The translations under genes and the position numbers were made by a program. From Flavobacterium sp. 9R (GTDB lineage: Bacteria; Bacteroidota; Bacteroidia; Flavobacteriales; Flavobacteriaceae), in NCBI RefSeq assembly GCF_902506345.1, contig NZ_LR733413.1, positions 2,063,683-2,127,682 on the forward strand: a stretch of DNA of 64,000 bases, written 5' to 3'. Below, in pieces: positions 25,605 through 36,128 of the stretch (position 1 is the first letter of the stretch; every line of letters starts with the position of its first letter). Below the pieces are notes generated by a model, which was not told the DNA's origin, ran no database searches, and was given only the letters and a program-made list of their open reading frames with translations.

Positions 25605-27383
25605 ATGAAAACCAACTTACTCGAACATATCAACAATCCAAAGGATTTACGCTTACTAAATGAAGCGCAACTTCCTCTTTTGGCTCAAGAATTACGCGAT
25701 TTTATAATCAATATTGTGGCAGTAAAAGAGGGGCATCTTGGCGCCAGTCTTGGCGTGGTTGAATTGACCATTGCTTTGCATTATGTATTTGATACACCAA
25801 ATGATTTATTAATTTGGGATGTAGGTCATCAAGCCTATGGGCATAAAATTTTAACGGAAAGGAAAAATAGTTTTCATACCAACAGACAGCTCAATGGTCT
25901 TTCTGGATTTCCAAAAAGAAGCGAGAGTATTTATGATGCCTTTGGTGTTGGCCACTCATCGACCTCAATTTCCGCAGCATTAGGAATGGCGATTGCTTCC
26001 AACTTAAAAGGAGATTTCGAAAAACAACATATTGCCGTAATTGGCGATGCTTCAATCGCTTCAGGAATGGCCTTTGAAGGACTCAATCATGCAGGTGTGA
26101 CTGATGCGAATTTGTTGGTCATTTTAAACGACAATGCCATAGGAATCGATCCCAGTGTTGGAGCCTTAAAAGAGTATCTTACAGCTGTAAAAGAAGGGAA
26201 AAACCATCGACAAAATAATATGATTAAATCCCTGAATTTCGACTATTCAGGTCCAATTGATGGTCATGATCTTCCTGCTGTTATCAAAGAATTAAAACGC
26301 TTAAAAAACGTAAAAGGACCTAAATTCCTTCATGTTATTACCACCAAAGGTAAAGGACTACAACAAGCTGAAGAAAATCAGGTTCAATACCATGCGCCTG
26401 GCAAGTTTAATGCAGAGACAGGAGATTTACTTCCCAAATCAGAAGCTAACTTGCCTCCAAAATATCAAGATGTTTTTGGTTTAACACTTTTAGATTTAGC
26501 TCGAAAGAATGAAAAAATCATCGGAATAACACCAGCGATGCCTTCTGGTAGTTCTCTAAAATTTATGATGGATGAACTTCCAAAACGCGCATTTGATGTA
26601 GGTATTGCTGAACAACATGCAGTCACATTAGCAGCAGGAATGGCGACTCAAGGGATGATAGTTTATTGTAATATCTATTCTACTTTTTTGCAAAGGGCTT
26701 ACGATCAGCTTATTCATGATGTAGCTCTCCAAAAATTGCCTGTTGTTTTTTGTTTGGATAGAGCGGGATTGGTTGGCGAAGATGGCGCTACACATCATGG
26801 TGTTTTTGATTTAGCCTATTTGAGATGCATTCCGAATTTGATGATTTATGCCCCGTTGAACGAAATAGAACTGCAAAACATCTTATATACTGTACAATTA
26901 GGTATCGACCAACCCATAGCCATTCGCTATCCAAGAGGCAGAGGTGAATTTGTAGATTGGAAGTCGCCTTACAAAAAAATCCTTATCGGAAAAGCAAATT
27001 GTCAAAATAAAGGCACAAAAATTGCTGTGCTTTCAACTGGGACTATTGGAAATAATGTAACAAAAGCAATTGAAGATTTAGACAATAAGACGTTTTTTGC
27101 TCATTATCATTTTGGCTTTGTAAAACCATTAGACGAAATACTTTTGCATACTATTTTTGAACAATTTGAAACGATAATTACGATAGAAGATGGAGTGGTA
27201 ACTGGAGGTTTTGGTTCAGCCATACTTGAGTTTTCTGCTTTTCATAACTATCAGAAAATAATTAAAACACTAGGAATCCCGGATACTTTTATTGAACAAG
27301 CCACTATAAACGAATTACAATACGCATGCAAAATTGACGTTAAAAGCTTGAAGCAGTTTTTTTCAACCTTCAAAATCAGTTAA
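25605..27383 (+). CDS. dxs: 1-deoxy-D-xylulose-5-phosphate synthase
   Basis: 592 residues, slightly shorter than the E. coli enzyme (620). Joins pyruvate and glyceraldehyde 3-phosphate, first step of the MEP isoprenoid pathway, using thiamine diphosphate. The ThDP motif is present as GDASIASGMAFEGLNHAG ending in NDN (GDA where GDG is most common). The transketolase pyrimidine part has DVGIAEQHAVTLAAGMATQG with the catalytic Glu, and DRAGLVGEDGATHHG follows. A DUF3078 protein gene comes next after 24 bp. GGGP synthase at 52 kb uses downstream isoprenoids. Confidence 0.93.
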   Translation: MKTNLLEHINNPKDLRLLNEAQLPLLAQELRDFIINIVAVKEGHLGASLGVVELTIALHYVFDTPNDLLIWDVGHQAYGHKILTERKNSFHTNRQLNGLSGFPKRSESIYDAFGVGHSSTSISAALGMAIASNLKGDFEKQHIAVIGDASIASGMAFEGLNHAGVTDANLLVILNDNAIGIDPSVGALKEYLTAVKEGKNHRQNNMIKSLNFDYSGPIDGHDLPAVIKELKRLKNVKGPKFLHVITTKGKGLQQAEENQVQYHAPGKFNAETGDLLPKSEANLPPKYQDVFGLTLLDLARKNEKIIGITPAMPSGSSLKFMMDELPKRAFDVGIAEQHAVTLAAGMATQGMIVYCNIYSTFLQRAYDQLIHDVALQKLPVVFCLDRAGLVGEDGATHHGVFDLAYLRCIPNLMIYAPLNEIELQNILYTVQLGIDQPIAIRYPRGRGEFVDWKSPYKKILIGKANCQNKGTKIAVLSTGTIGNNVTKAIEDLDNKTFFAHYHFGFVKPLDEILLHTIFEQFETIITIEDGVVTGGFGSAILEFSAFHNYQKIIKTLGIPDTFIEQATINELQYACKIDVKSLKQFFSTFKIS

Positions 27384-27407
27384 TTTGCATTTATTAAAAC
27401 GCCAATA

Positions 27408-28478
27408 ATGAAATTTTTATCAATACCACTTTTATTATTTTTCTTTAGTTTTTCTTTTCAAACTTTTGCACAAGAAACCACACCAATACCAGAAGTTACA
27501 AACGATTCTATTATTCTATTGACTCCAACTGCTGGGCCTACTTTCAGGCCTTTTGTAATTCCAACGTCATTGCCCCCTATAAAAGCACCAACTATTAGAA
27601 AAACTTCTGTGAATACATTAGGAATTTCAAACTGGATAAAAAAAAATAAGCTAGGTTTTGATATTACTCAAATTGCTTTTGTAAACTGGAATGCAGGGGG
27701 TACAAGCTCTATATCTGGATTAGTAAAAGGAAATTTCATAAGAGTCTACACCAGAGAAAATTATAAATGGCAAAATGAATTGATCTTTCGCTATGGTCTC
27801 AATAAACAAGATGGAATTGAATTGCGAAAAACAGATGATGCGGTTTTGATTAACTCCACTTTTGGTTATCGAAAGGATACCTTGACCAATTGGTATTACT
27901 CGGCAAAATTTAATTTTAATACTCAATTTACAGCTGGTTACTCTTATCCAAATAAAGAAGTGGCTATTTCTAGAGCTTTTGCACCTGCCTATGTATTCAT
28001 AGGTTTGGGAGCTGAAAAGATTGATAAAAAAAAGAATTACTCTTATTACATCTCTCCATTTACATCAAAAACAACTTTAGTTTTAGATCAAACATTAGCA
28101 GATCAGGGAGCTTTTGGAGTTGATGCAGCCATTTATGATACGAATGGAGTACTTATACAAAAAGGGAAACGATCGAGATCAGAGCTGGGTTTTCTTTTTT
28201 CAAGCCAAATTAAAAAGGAAATTTTTAAAAACATTCATCTGGATAACAGATTGAGTTTGTACTCGGATTATATTAATAGATTTGGTAACGTTGATATAGA
28301 TTGGAATCTTCAGTTAGAACTTGTAGTTAATAAATATGTCAAAGCTAATATTGGTTCACAATTAATTTATGACGATGATATTAAATCTAAAAGAGAAGAA
28401 AACGGTGTTCAAATCACTGAGGGGCCAAAAGTTCAATTAAAGCAAGTCTTGGGAGTAGGTATTGTTTATGAGTTTTAA
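27408..28478 (+). CDS. DUF3078 family outer membrane protein
   Basis: 356 residues. Signal peptide MKFLSIPLLLFFFSFSFQTF ending near AQE, then a Pro/Thr-rich linker and a barrel-like body starting KLGFDITQIAFVNWNAGGTS, the hallmark of DUF3078. It continues with strands such as YKWQNELIFRYGLNKQDG, TNWYYSAKFNFNTQFTAGYS and a C-terminal LKQVLGVGIVYEF ending in Phe, as in outer membrane proteins. The biochemical role of the family is unknown. It is 24 bp behind dxs and is closed by a strong terminator, so it is probably cotranscribed with dxs. Confidence 0.88.
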   Translation: MKFLSIPLLLFFFSFSFQTFAQETTPIPEVTNDSIILLTPTAGPTFRPFVIPTSLPPIKAPTIRKTSVNTLGISNWIKKNKLGFDITQIAFVNWNAGGTSSISGLVKGNFIRVYTRENYKWQNELIFRYGLNKQDGIELRKTDDAVLINSTFGYRKDTLTNWYYSAKFNFNTQFTAGYSYPNKEVAISRAFAPAYVFIGLGAEKIDKKKNYSYYISPFTSKTTLVLDQTLADQGAFGVDAAIYDTNGVLIQKGKRSRSELGFLFSSQIKKEIFKNIHLDNRLSLYSDYINRFGNVDIDWNLQLELVVNKYVKANIGSQLIYDDDIKSKREENGVQITEGPKVQLKQVLGVGIVYEF

Positions 28479-28479
28479 A

Positions 28480-28519
28480 AACAAAAAGATCCGTTGTAAG
28501 GCGGATCTTTTTGTTTTTA
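28480..28519 (+). terminator. Rho-independent terminator after the DUF3078 gene
   Basis: Long stem: ACAAAAAGATCCG (28481-28493) pairs with CGGATCTTTTTGT, loop TTGTAAGG, then T-rich tail. The remaining 130 bp to the dGTPase gene end hold AT-rich sequence and no gene. Confidence 0.85.
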
Positions 28520-28649
28520 AAATGAATTTTCAATACTCAACTAATTGTTTATAACTTCCAGAATGCAATGTTTTTTTTGTTTCATTAACAACATTATAAC
28601 AACAATCTCATTAATAACAAATGCAAAAAAAGCAACTCTATAACACTTG

Positions 28650-29993
28650 TTAATTTTTTGCAGCCGTAAGTGTTTTATAAATCAGTAAGGCATTCCCATC
28701 TGTCAACATCGAAATATAATGGCAGATGTGTAATAAGCGTTCGTATAAATTTTCTTTTTCGAGATGGTGCTTTTCTGGAAGCATTTTTAAAATAAGTTGG
28801 TCGTAATTGGAAGCCTTACCTTCAAATTTGTTATTGAAAGCAACAATAAATTTATCCAAAAGGGTTTGGATAATTTGATAGCCCACCAATTCTTTTTCAA
28901 TCACTTCTCTACTCTGATAAATATTCTTGACACTAATTTTGATGATATCATCCATTTGTGCTTTGTATTTGCTTTTATCCATTAAAGCGAATGGAAAATT
29001 ACCAGCAAGAATGTGGTTCTCGTTCTCGATAAAGACTTTTACAGCATCATTTATTAAACTTCCTATTGCCAAGGCGCGCAAATAGCTAATTCTGTCTTCT
29101 TTAGTTTCTAATGTTTTGTATTTAGAAGAATCAATACTATCTTTTACCAACTTAATTAAATATTCTAGTGCAAAATCTTCCGAAATTAATCCCAAATTGA
29201 TTCCGTCTTCAAAATCAATAATTGTATAACAGATATCATCAGCAGCTTCGACCAAATACGCCAATGGATGTCTTTCGAAGCCAATATCTGGATTTTTTTT
29301 GTTGGGAATCATTCCCATTTCTAAAGCTACTTCTTGAAAAAAATCTTTATCGGTTTGAAAGAAACCATATTTTTTATCAGCAATATTTTTGGTAGGCTTT
29401 TTTGGCAAACTCTCTTTTGGATATTTCATAAAAGCACCTAAAGTAGCAAACGATAAACGAATTCCACCTTCGACTCCTGGACGAGAACTATTCAATACCG
29501 AAAAGCCATTAGCATTACCTTCAAAATCTACCAAATCTTGCCACTGCTTAGGACTCAATTGATTTTTATATTGTTGCCCTTTTCCAATTGAAAAATACTC
29601 CCCAATAGCTTTTTCGCCAGAATGTCCAAATGGGGGATTTCCAATGTCGTGAGCGAGAGAAGCCGCAGCAACAATGGCTCCAAAATCATTCATCTGATAG
29701 CCGTGAATATCTTGTAAGTAGGGATATTTTTCAATTATTTTTTTTCCAACTAATCTTCCTAAAGAACGTCCTACCACTGAAACCTCTAGACTATGTGTTA
29801 AACGAGTGTGCACAAAATCGGTTTTAGACAATGGAATTACCTGAGTTTTGTCTTGTAAACTTCTAAAAGCAGACGAAAAAATGATTCTGTCATAATCTAC
29901 TTCAAACCCTAGACGAGTTTCATCTTGTTCGATTCTCAAACGCTTTCCTGTGTCGCCTTGACGTTTTAATGATAATAGTTGTTCCCAGTTCAT
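28650..29993 (-). CDS. dgt: Deoxyguanosinetriphosphate triphosphohydrolase (dGTPase)
   Basis: 447 residues from the ATG at 29993, which gives the usual MNWEQLLSLKR start; a start nine codons upstream (30020) is also open. HD-domain metal ligands are visible: RLTHSLEVSVVGRSLG (His), AHDIGNPPFGHSGEKAIG (His-Asp pair and following His) and AYLVEAADDICYTIIDFEDG (Asp). Hydrolyses dGTP to deoxyguanosine and triphosphate, adjusting dNTP pools. Suits the neighbouring nrdA/nrdB genes in theme, though it is a separate transcript direction unit with the AAA ATPase behind it. Confidence 0.9.
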   Translation of the reverse strand: MNWEQLLSLKRQGDTGKRLRIEQDETRLGFEVDYDRIIFSSAFRSLQDKTQVIPLSKTDFVHTRLTHSLEVSVVGRSLGRLVGKKIIEKYPYLQDIHGYQMNDFGAIVAAASLAHDIGNPPFGHSGEKAIGEYFSIGKGQQYKNQLSPKQWQDLVDFEGNANGFSVLNSSRPGVEGGIRLSFATLGAFMKYPKESLPKKPTKNIADKKYGFFQTDKDFFQEVALEMGMIPNKKNPDIGFERHPLAYLVEAADDICYTIIDFEDGINLGLISEDFALEYLIKLVKDSIDSSKYKTLETKEDRISYLRALAIGSLINDAVKVFIENENHILAGNFPFALMDKSKYKAQMDDIIKISVKNIYQSREVIEKELVGYQIIQTLLDKFIVAFNNKFEGKASNYDQLILKMLPEKHHLEKENLYERLLHICHYISMLTDGNALLIYKTLTAAKN

Positions 29994-30048
29994 TTTATTT
30001 TGTGCATGATTAGTTGTCAAATATACAAATACGATTGGTTATATATTT

Positions 30049-30768
30049 CTATTCGGATAAATCCTGAGGATGATTCGCAATAGCGTCTTGAATCACATTG
30101 TTTTTCACTGATTGGAGCAAATGGTTTTTAGCTTCAGCAAAAGTAATGTCGTACAAGCGTTCCATTTTTTGGAATTGAAGTGGATACTTTTGAAGTAAGG
30201 TGTTATAATAAGTATCTAAAACGGCAGCGTTGGGTGCAGTAAACTCGAGTTGCAATTCGAAGCGACGCACTAAGGCCTCATCTATCATTTGGATTTGATT
30301 GGTTGCAGCGATAAAAACAGAGCGACTCGGAAAACTATCAATCAACTGAATAATGGAATTGACCACGCGTTTCATCTCTGTATTGTCTTTGTTGTCATAA
30401 TCCCTAATTTGCCCTAAAGAATCGAACTCGTCAAAAAACAATACGGCACTTTCGTACTGTACTTCTTTAAATAAACCTTCTATATTTTTAGAGGTTTCTC
30501 CTAGTTTAGACGAAACAATTCTAGAAAGGTTGACAATAATGAGTTTTTTATCTAATTTTTTAGCAATGGCTTTGGCAGTCATCGTTTTTCCACAACCTGT
30601 TTTGCCATAAAGCAACATTTTATTGGCTACTGGTAAATCATATTTTTCGAGTACTTTTCGAAATTGATACTCTTTCAAAAATTGATTAATTTGTTGTGAA
30701 ACGGCTTCATTAAAGACAACATCTTCAAGGAGGACATTACTTCGGTCCGTGAAATATAATAAACTCAA
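30049..30768 (-). CDS. Small AAA-family ATPase
   Basis: 239 residues. A single AAA module: Walker A GKTGCGKTMTAKAIAKK, Walker B SAVLFFDEFDSLG, sensor 1 VFIAATNQIQ and arginine finger DEALVRRFE. A short N-terminal part (residues 1-45) and a C-terminal helical lid (AEAKNHLLQSVKNNVIQDAI) complete it; there is no second AAA domain and no protease or membrane part. Such stand-alone AAA proteins often remodel a partner, which is not identifiable here. It sits between dgt and a toxin-antitoxin pair, all on the minus strand; the toxin gene ends 27 bp upstream. Confidence 0.8.
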   Translation of the reverse strand: MSLLYFTDRSNVLLEDVVFNEAVSQQINQFLKEYQFRKVLEKYDLPVANKMLLYGKTGCGKTMTAKAIAKKLDKKLIIVNLSRIVSSKLGETSKNIEGLFKEVQYESAVLFFDEFDSLGQIRDYDNKDNTEMKRVVNSIIQLIDSFPSRSVFIAATNQIQMIDEALVRRFELQLEFTAPNAAVLDTYYNTLLQKYPLQFQKMERLYDITFAEAKNHLLQSVKNNVIQDAIANHPQDLSE

Positions 30769-30795
30769 AGGGATTGGAATGTTAAAAGGTTTAAC

Positions 30796-31095
30796 TTATA
30801 AACCAAGTCTTTTTGACCAGTTTTTTGGAGAGCGAGAGGTGTGAAAAACAGCAATAACTATAATCTTATTATCTTTGTATGTATAATGAATTCCATAAGG
30901 GAATCTTGAAATAAATCGGATTTTAATATCTTTATATTTCTTTTGGAAAGCTTCTGGGTTTCTCAAAATTGCATCAATTCCTGCTTCAAGACACAATTCA
31001 AAATCATAAGAAAGACCCGTTCTCTGTTCTTCATACCATAAAACAGCGGCCTCAATATCAAATAATGCTTCTTTTGTAAATTGAATATCACGCAT
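30796..31095 (-). CDS. RelE/ParE family toxin
   Basis: 99 residues. The ParE-type fold is recognisable: DIQFTKEALFDIEAAVLWYE, EEQRTGLSYDFELCLEAGID, then ISRFPYGIHYTYKDNKIIVI and AVFHTSRSPKNW. These correspond to the N-terminal helical hairpin, the Arg-Phe-Pro-Tyr strand and the C-terminal FHTSRxPxxW element. It overlaps the antitoxin stop by one base (TAATG), so the two are translationally coupled. As type II toxin it should poison gyrase or cleave mRNA; ParE-like is preferred, but the target is an inference. Confidence 0.88.
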   Translation of the reverse strand: MRDIQFTKEALFDIEAAVLWYEEQRTGLSYDFELCLEAGIDAILRNPEAFQKKYKDIKIRFISRFPYGIHYTYKDNKIIVIAVFHTSRSPKNWSKRLGL

Positions 31096-31301
31096 TATCT
31101 AATCGTTTTCAAATGCGCTTTTACGGCCTCCCATGAATACAATTCAGATTTGCCATCTTCTAAATTTCGAAGTCGTATATCCAACTCTTTTTGTATTTCA
31201 TCAGAGATTTCTAATTCGTTTTTAGCAATACTATCCCATAATTGTTCTGCGAAAACAATTTTTTCAGCATTACTATATTTTGAAAAATCCTTAATCTCCA
31301 T
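31095..31301 (-). CDS. Antitoxin of the ParE-type pair (addiction module component)
   Basis: 68 residues. It reads like the addiction-module antitoxin family: KYSNAEKIVFAEQLWDSIAK, then a Glu-rich helix with DIRLRNLEDGKSELYSWEAV ending KAHLKTIR. The pattern I-x-LAEQLWDSI ... W-x-x-xxxxL is typical for partners of ParE/RelE toxins. Start ATG at 31301; a TAnnTTTG-like box (TAAATTTG, 31324-31331 on the minus strand) lies just upstream. Confidence 0.82.
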   Translation of the reverse strand: MEIKDFSKYSNAEKIVFAEQLWDSIAKNELEISDEIQKELDIRLRNLEDGKSELYSWEAVKAHLKTIR

Positions 31302-31381
31302 GATTAGCTATTTTTTATGATAACAAATTTAAGCAAATAAATGAATGTTTGTAAGGATGGGTATTATTTTAAGAATTTTTG

Positions 31382-31415
31382 AAAAAAAAAGAGGTTGCCT
31401 AAAATGGCAACCTCT
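31382..31415 (-). terminator. Rho-independent terminator after nrdA
   Basis: 10-bp stem AGAGGTTGCC/GGCAACCTCT (31390-31399 with 31406-31415), then nine T on the minus strand. nrdA ends at 31425. Confidence 0.9.
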
Positions 31416-31424
31416 TTAACTTAA

Positions 31425-33848
31425 TTAAGACCCACACATTTCGCAGTCATCTGGTCCTGCGTTTTTGGCCAATTCAATCATGGCTCTGTATTCTTCAGGA
31501 GTCATTTCTACTGTTTCGATTTCAACCGCTTCAAGGGGTCTTGCTTTAGGTTTACTTTCTGGAATTGTCTCTTCTTTTTTGTCATTATTCAACGTGAACT
31601 TAATAGCATCTACTGCTGCTTTGGTTCTCAAATAGTACATTCCTGTTTTTAGTCCTGATTGCCAAGCATAGAAATGCATAGAAGTTAATTTTGAATAATT
31701 AGCATCTTGCATGAACAAGTTCAGTGACTGTGATTGGTCAATAAAATAACCTCTTTGACGGGACATATCAATAATGTCTTTCATAGACATTTCCCAAACT
31801 GTTTTGTACAATTCTTTTAAATCTTGAGGAATGGTATCGATGTTTTGAACAGAACCATTATTTCTCATGATTTCTTGTTTCAACGTTTCATTCCATAAAC
31901 CACGTTCTACAAGGTCATGTAGTAAATGTTTGTTAACAACGATGAACTCTCCAGAAAGTACACGTCTTGTGTAAATATTAGAGGTGTATGGTTCAAATGC
32001 TTCGTTATTTCCTAGAATTTGTGAAGTGGATGCTGTTGGCATAGGCGCAACCAATAGTGAATTTCTAACACCATGTTGCATAACTTCTTTTCTTAAAGAC
32101 GCCCAATCCCATCTTCCAGATAATTCTTCGTCTTTCAATCCCCAAAGATTGTGTTGGAACTCTCCTTGAGAAATTGGAGAACCTTCAAAGGTCGAATATG
32201 GACCTTCCTCTTTAGCCATTTCCATAGAAGCGGTAACAGCTGCAAAGTAGAGTGTTTCGAAAATTTCTTGATTCAATTTCTTTGCTTCATCGCTTGTAAA
32301 AGGCATTCTAAGTAAGATAAAAGCATCTGCTAATCCTTGTACTCCCAATCCAACTGGACGGTGGCGCATATTTGAATTTTGAGCTTCTTTTACAGGATAG
32401 TAATTTCTGTCGATTACTTTATTTAAATTTCTGGTTACACGTTTGGTTACTTTGAACATTAATTCATGATTGAATTTTCCGTTTTCAACAAACATTGGTA
32501 ATGAAATAGAAGCAAGGTTACATACCGCAATTTCATCTTTTGAAGTGTACTCCATAATTTCGGTGCACAAGTTAGAGGAACGAATCGTACCAAGATTTTT
32601 TTGATTCGATTTGCGATTTGCAGCATCTTTATAGAGCATATACGGTGTTCCTGTCTCAATTTGAGATTCAAGAATTTTCTCCCATAATTCGCGAGCTTTT
32701 ATCGTTTTTCTTCCTTTACCACGATTTTCATAATCAGTATACATCGTTTCGAACTCTTCTCCGTATACATCATACAAACCTGGACACTCATTTGGGCACA
32801 TTAAAGTCCAATTCCCATCTTCTTGCACGCGTTTCATGAATAAATCTGAAGTCCACATTGCAAAGAATAAATCTCTAGCACGCATTTCTTCTTTTCCTGT
32901 GTTTTTCTTTAAATCCAAAAATTCAAAGATGTCAGCATGCCAAGTTTCGATATAAATTGCAAAACTACCTTTACGTTTTCCTCCACCTTGGTCTACATAA
33001 CGAGCAGTATCGTTGAATACACGCAACATAGGAACAATTCCGTTTGATGTTCCGTTGGTGCCTCTGATATAAGAACCAGTAGCTCTTACATTATGAATAG
33101 AAAGTCCAATTCCTCCAGCAGATTGCGAAATTTTAGCCGTTTGTTTTAATGTGTCATAAATTCCGTCAATACTATCGTCCTGCATTGCCAAAAGGAAACA
33201 AGAAGACATTTGAGGTTTTGGTGTTCCAGCATTAAATAAAGTTGGTGTAGCGTGCGTAAAGAATTTTTTAGACATCAAGTCGTAAGTTTCAATTACTGCC
33301 TCAAGGTCATTAAGGTGAATACCTACGGCAACACGCATCAACATATGTTGTGGACGCTCTACGATTTTACCATTTATTTTTAAAAGATACGAACGCTCTA
33401 ATGTTTTAAAACCAAAATAGTCATAGTTAAAATCACGGTTATAAATGATATGTGAATTTAGGAATTCGGCATTTTCCATAATTACTTTATGAACTTCATC
33501 AGAAAGTAGTGGAGCTTCTTGTCCGTTTCTAGGATTCACATAGTGATACATTTCATTCATCGTTTCAGAGAACGATTTATTAGTGTTTTTATGTAAATTA
33601 GAAATAGCAATACGAGCAGCTAGTTGAGCATAATCAGGATGCGCAATAGTCATAGATGCAGCTGTTTCGGCTGCTAAGTTGTCTAATTCAGAAGTAGATA
33701 CACCATCATAAAGGCCTTCGATTACTCTCATAGCCACTTTTACAGCATCTACTAAATCATTCAAACCATAGCACAGTTTTTTAATTCTATCTGTGATTTT
33801 GTCGAACATTACCGGCTCTTTATGGCCATCTCTTTTTACTACGTACAT
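31425..33848 (-). CDS. nrdA: Ribonucleoside-diphosphate reductase, alpha subunit (class Ia)
   Basis: 807 residues. Reduces ribonucleotides to deoxyribonucleotides with the radical from NrdB. An N-terminal ATP-cone ([18 protein letters not shown], residues 1-90) gives dATP feedback control. The catalytic core has the active-site Cys in [16 protein letters not shown], then the NLCTEI region with Cys and Glu; and radical-transfer Tyr residues towards the C-terminus. The last residues, CEMCGS, are the thioredoxin/glutaredoxin-reducible pair. nrdB lies 213 bp upstream on the same strand, and a strong terminator follows nrdA. Confidence 0.97.
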   Translation of the reverse strand: MYVVKRDGHKEPVMFDKITDRIKKLCYGLNDLVDAVKVAMRVIEGLYDGVSTSELDNLAAETAASMTIAHPDYAQLAARIAISNLHKNTNKSFSETMNEMYHYVNPRNGQEAPLLSDEVHKVIMENAEFLNSHIIYNRDFNYDYFGFKTLERSYLLKINGKIVERPQHMLMRVAVGIHLNDLEAVIETYDLMSKKFFTHATPTLFNAGTPKPQMSSCFLLAMQDDSIDGIYDTLKQTAKISQSAGGIGLSIHNVRATGSYIRGTNGTSNGIVPMLRVFNDTARYVDQGGGKRKGSFAIYIETWHADIFEFLDLKKNTGKEEMRARDLFFAMWTSDLFMKRVQEDGNWTLMCPNECPGLYDVYGEEFETMYTDYENRGKGRKTIKARELWEKILESQIETGTPYMLYKDAANRKSNQKNLGTIRSSNLCTEIMEYTSKDEIAVCNLASISLPMFVENGKFNHELMFKVTKRVTRNLNKVIDRNYYPVKEAQNSNMRHRPVGLGVQGLADAFILLRMPFTSDEAKKLNQEIFETLYFAAVTASMEMAKEEGPYSTFEGSPISQGEFQHNLWGLKDEELSGRWDWASLRKEVMQHGVRNSLLVAPMPTASTSQILGNNEAFEPYTSNIYTRRVLSGEFIVVNKHLLHDLVERGLWNETLKQEIMRNNGSVQNIDTIPQDLKELYKTVWEMSMKDIIDMSRQRGYFIDQSQSLNLFMQDANYSKLTSMHFYAWQSGLKTGMYYLRTKAAVDAIKFTLNNDKKEETIPESKPKARPLEAVEIETVEMTPEEYRAMIELAKNAGPDDCEMCGS

Positions 33849-34061
33849 AAGTTTTGGTTTTAAAAAACAGCAAATCCCTTTGCTATTTTAGGGTATTTGT
33901 AATAATTGAATTGGGAAACTAATCCCTAGAATGTATTGATTCGTTAGAGGTAAATGATTCCTTATCACCATAAAAATCTGTGCCCAATTGAAGGACAAAA
34001 TTTAATAGGTAATAAAAAGAACTAGTTACTTCTAATTACTAAACGATACTACTTAACTTTT

Positions 34062-35039
34062 TTAAAAATCAGCGTCGAATGAAATCTTCTGCGCGTCACT
34101 ATCTGTGTTCATTACGCCCGCTTTCTGATATTCTGCTACTTTTTTCTCAAAGAAATTGGTTTTTCCTTGTAATGAAATCATGTCCATGAAATCAAAAGGA
34201 TTTGTGGTATTGTATTCTCTTTCGCAACCTAACTCAACCAACAAACGGTCGGTTACGAATTCTAAATATTGTGTCATTAATCCTGCATTCATTCCAATCA
34301 AACTTACTGGAAGTGATTCAGTGATAAACTCTCTTTCAATATTTAATGCGTCAACTAAAATTTCTCTTATTCGCTCTTTAGGTACTTTATTAATCAAATG
34401 GTGATTATGTAAATGCACCGCGAAATCACAGTGAACTCCTTCATCACGAGAAATCAACTCGTTAGAAAAAGTCAATCCTGGCATTAAGCCACGTTTTTTT
34501 AACCAAAAAATAGAACAAAAACTTCCTGAAAAGAAAATCCCTTCAACAGCGGCAAAAGCAATTAATCGCTCTGCAAATGAATCAGATTCAATCCATTTTA
34601 ACGCCCAATCAGCTTTTTTCTTGATGGCAGGGAATACTTCGATAGCGGTAAATAATTCGTTTTTCTCAGATTCATCTTTTACATAAGTATCAATCAATAA
34701 AGAATAGGTTTCGCTATGAATGTTCTCCATCATAATTTGAAAACCATAGAAAAATTTAGCTTCTGCATATTGTACTTCGTTTACAAAGTTTTCAGCTAGA
34801 TTTTCATTTACAATTCCATCAGAAGCAGCAAAAAAAGCTAAAATGTGTTTGATAAAGTATTTTTCATCCTCATTTAGCCTGTTGTTCCAATCATTAAGGT
34901 CTTGTGATAAGTCAATTTCTTCCGCAGTCCAAAAACTAGCTTCCATTTTCTTATACCATTCCCAAATATCATGATGCTTGATAGGAAAAATCACGAAACG
35001 ATTTTTATTTTCTTGTAAAATTGGTTCTAATTGTGACAT
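34062..35039 (-). CDS. nrdB: Ribonucleoside-diphosphate reductase, beta subunit (class Ia)
   Basis: 325 residues. Carries the di-iron tyrosyl radical. The ligand motif ENIHSETY (Glu, His and the radical Tyr with the E-x2-H-x3-Y spacing of class Ia) is at about residues 98-105, with the other ligands around [11 protein letters not shown] and EGIFFSGSF and in [13 protein letters not shown] (Glu and His). Precedes nrdA with a 213-bp gap that I read as untranslated leader or spacer. An inverted repeat upstream (35101-35146) is a candidate regulatory site. Confidence 0.96.
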   Translation of the reverse strand: MSQLEPILQENKNRFVIFPIKHHDIWEWYKKMEASFWTAEEIDLSQDLNDWNNRLNEDEKYFIKHILAFFAASDGIVNENLAENFVNEVQYAEAKFFYGFQIMMENIHSETYSLLIDTYVKDESEKNELFTAIEVFPAIKKKADWALKWIESDSFAERLIAFAAVEGIFFSGSFCSIFWLKKRGLMPGLTFSNELISRDEGVHCDFAVHLHNHHLINKVPKERIREILVDALNIEREFITESLPVSLIGMNAGLMTQYLEFVTDRLLVELGCEREYNTTNPFDFMDMISLQGKTNFFEKKVAEYQKAGVMNTDSDAQKISFDADF

Positions 35040-35100
35040 TTTTATTGTTTCTTTTTTTTTGATTTTTTAAGAGAATTTTAATCCATCTGTGGATTACAAA

Positions 35101-35146
35101 GATTGTGAAATATTGTGTGTTTAAAAAGTCAAACTTATTCACAATC
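35101..35146. promoter_or_regulatory. Inverted repeat upstream of nrdB
   Basis: GATTGTGAA at 35101-35109 is exactly matched in reverse complement by TTCACAATC at 35138-35146, 62 bp before the nrdB start codon. The left half also reads ACAATATTTCACA on the minus strand, loosely like half of an NrdR box. Could be a repressor site for ribonucleotide reductase genes. Confidence 0.35.
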
Positions 35147-35304
35147 GCCCCTAGTTTTTAACAAAGGGTGATTTTCAAAATAATAAACCGGCATTTTTTA
35201 ACTTGCTGATTTGTAGTTATTTGTAAAATACAAATTCAGCTAAAGTGCCGTAAAATATAGGATTTTTAAACTGCTGTGCAAGTGAAAAATAATATTTTTT
35301 GGAT

Positions 35305-35871
35305 TTATTTTTTTAAATCATTTGCTACTTTTTCGAGCTCCATATACCAGTCTTCTCCAAACCTTCTAATGAGTGCTTCTTTGACAAATTTATACACCGG
35401 AACTTCTAATTCTTTTCCAAGTGAACAGGCATCGTCACAAATATCCCATTTGTCGTAATTGACGGCAGCGAAATCACTAAAATCTTTCACTCTTATAGGG
35501 TACAAATGGCAAGAAACTGGTTTTTTCCAGTCAACTATTCCCTGGTTGTAGGCTTGTTCGATACCGCAAAGTGCTGTAGCTCCATCAAAAATAACATAAG
35601 CACAATCTTTATTGTCGATTAATGGTGTTTCTAAATCGCCATCCGTTCCTTTTATCCAGGTGCCTTGGGCTTCTATTGCTTGGATTCCTTGTTTGCGTAA
35701 AAAAGGTTTTACTTTAGGATAGATGGTTTCAAGTATTTTAGTTTCCTCAAGACTCAAAGGTGCACCAGCATCACCGTCAACACAACAAGCGCCTTTGCAA
35801 GCAGATAAATTACATACAAATTCTTTTTCGAGTATATCTTCGGATACGATGGTTTTTCCTAATTGAAACAT
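35305..35871 (-). CDS. DUF3109 family protein with Cys cluster
   Basis: 188 residues, cytoplasmic. An N-terminal cluster FVCNLSACKGACCVDGDAGA holds four Cys (C-x4-C-x3-CC), and further Cys occur in NKDCAYVIF, TALCGIEQAY, PVSCHLYPIRV and CDDACSLG. The pattern fits DUF3109, a family related in style to YkgJ-type zinc or iron cluster proteins of unknown function. Start ATG at 35871; it stands alone in an intergenic area between nrdB and marC. Confidence 0.85.
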   Translation of the reverse strand: MFQLGKTIVSEDILEKEFVCNLSACKGACCVDGDAGAPLSLEETKILETIYPKVKPFLRKQGIQAIEAQGTWIKGTDGDLETPLIDNKDCAYVIFDGATALCGIEQAYNQGIVDWKKPVSCHLYPIRVKDFSDFAAVNYDKWDICDDACSLGKELEVPVYKFVKEALIRRFGEDWYMELEKVANDLKK

Positions 35872-36128
35872 GGATATGTGCTACTTTTAATTTTGCTGCA
35901 AAGTTAGTCAATCTAGTGGAGTCTATTAAAGTTTGCGTCTTCTTTAACGGTTGTAATCAATAAAAAAGAGGAAGATTCGATTTTGGGCTATTTTTGATAA
36001 CTATCAAATCTGAGGAAAACTGATGAACTTAGCGTGTTATTTGATAAAAAAATATTAAAAAACCTCGATTTATTGCAACAAAGTATTAAAAATCTGCTCA
36101 ATGTTTTACCTTTGTCAACAAAAAAAGT

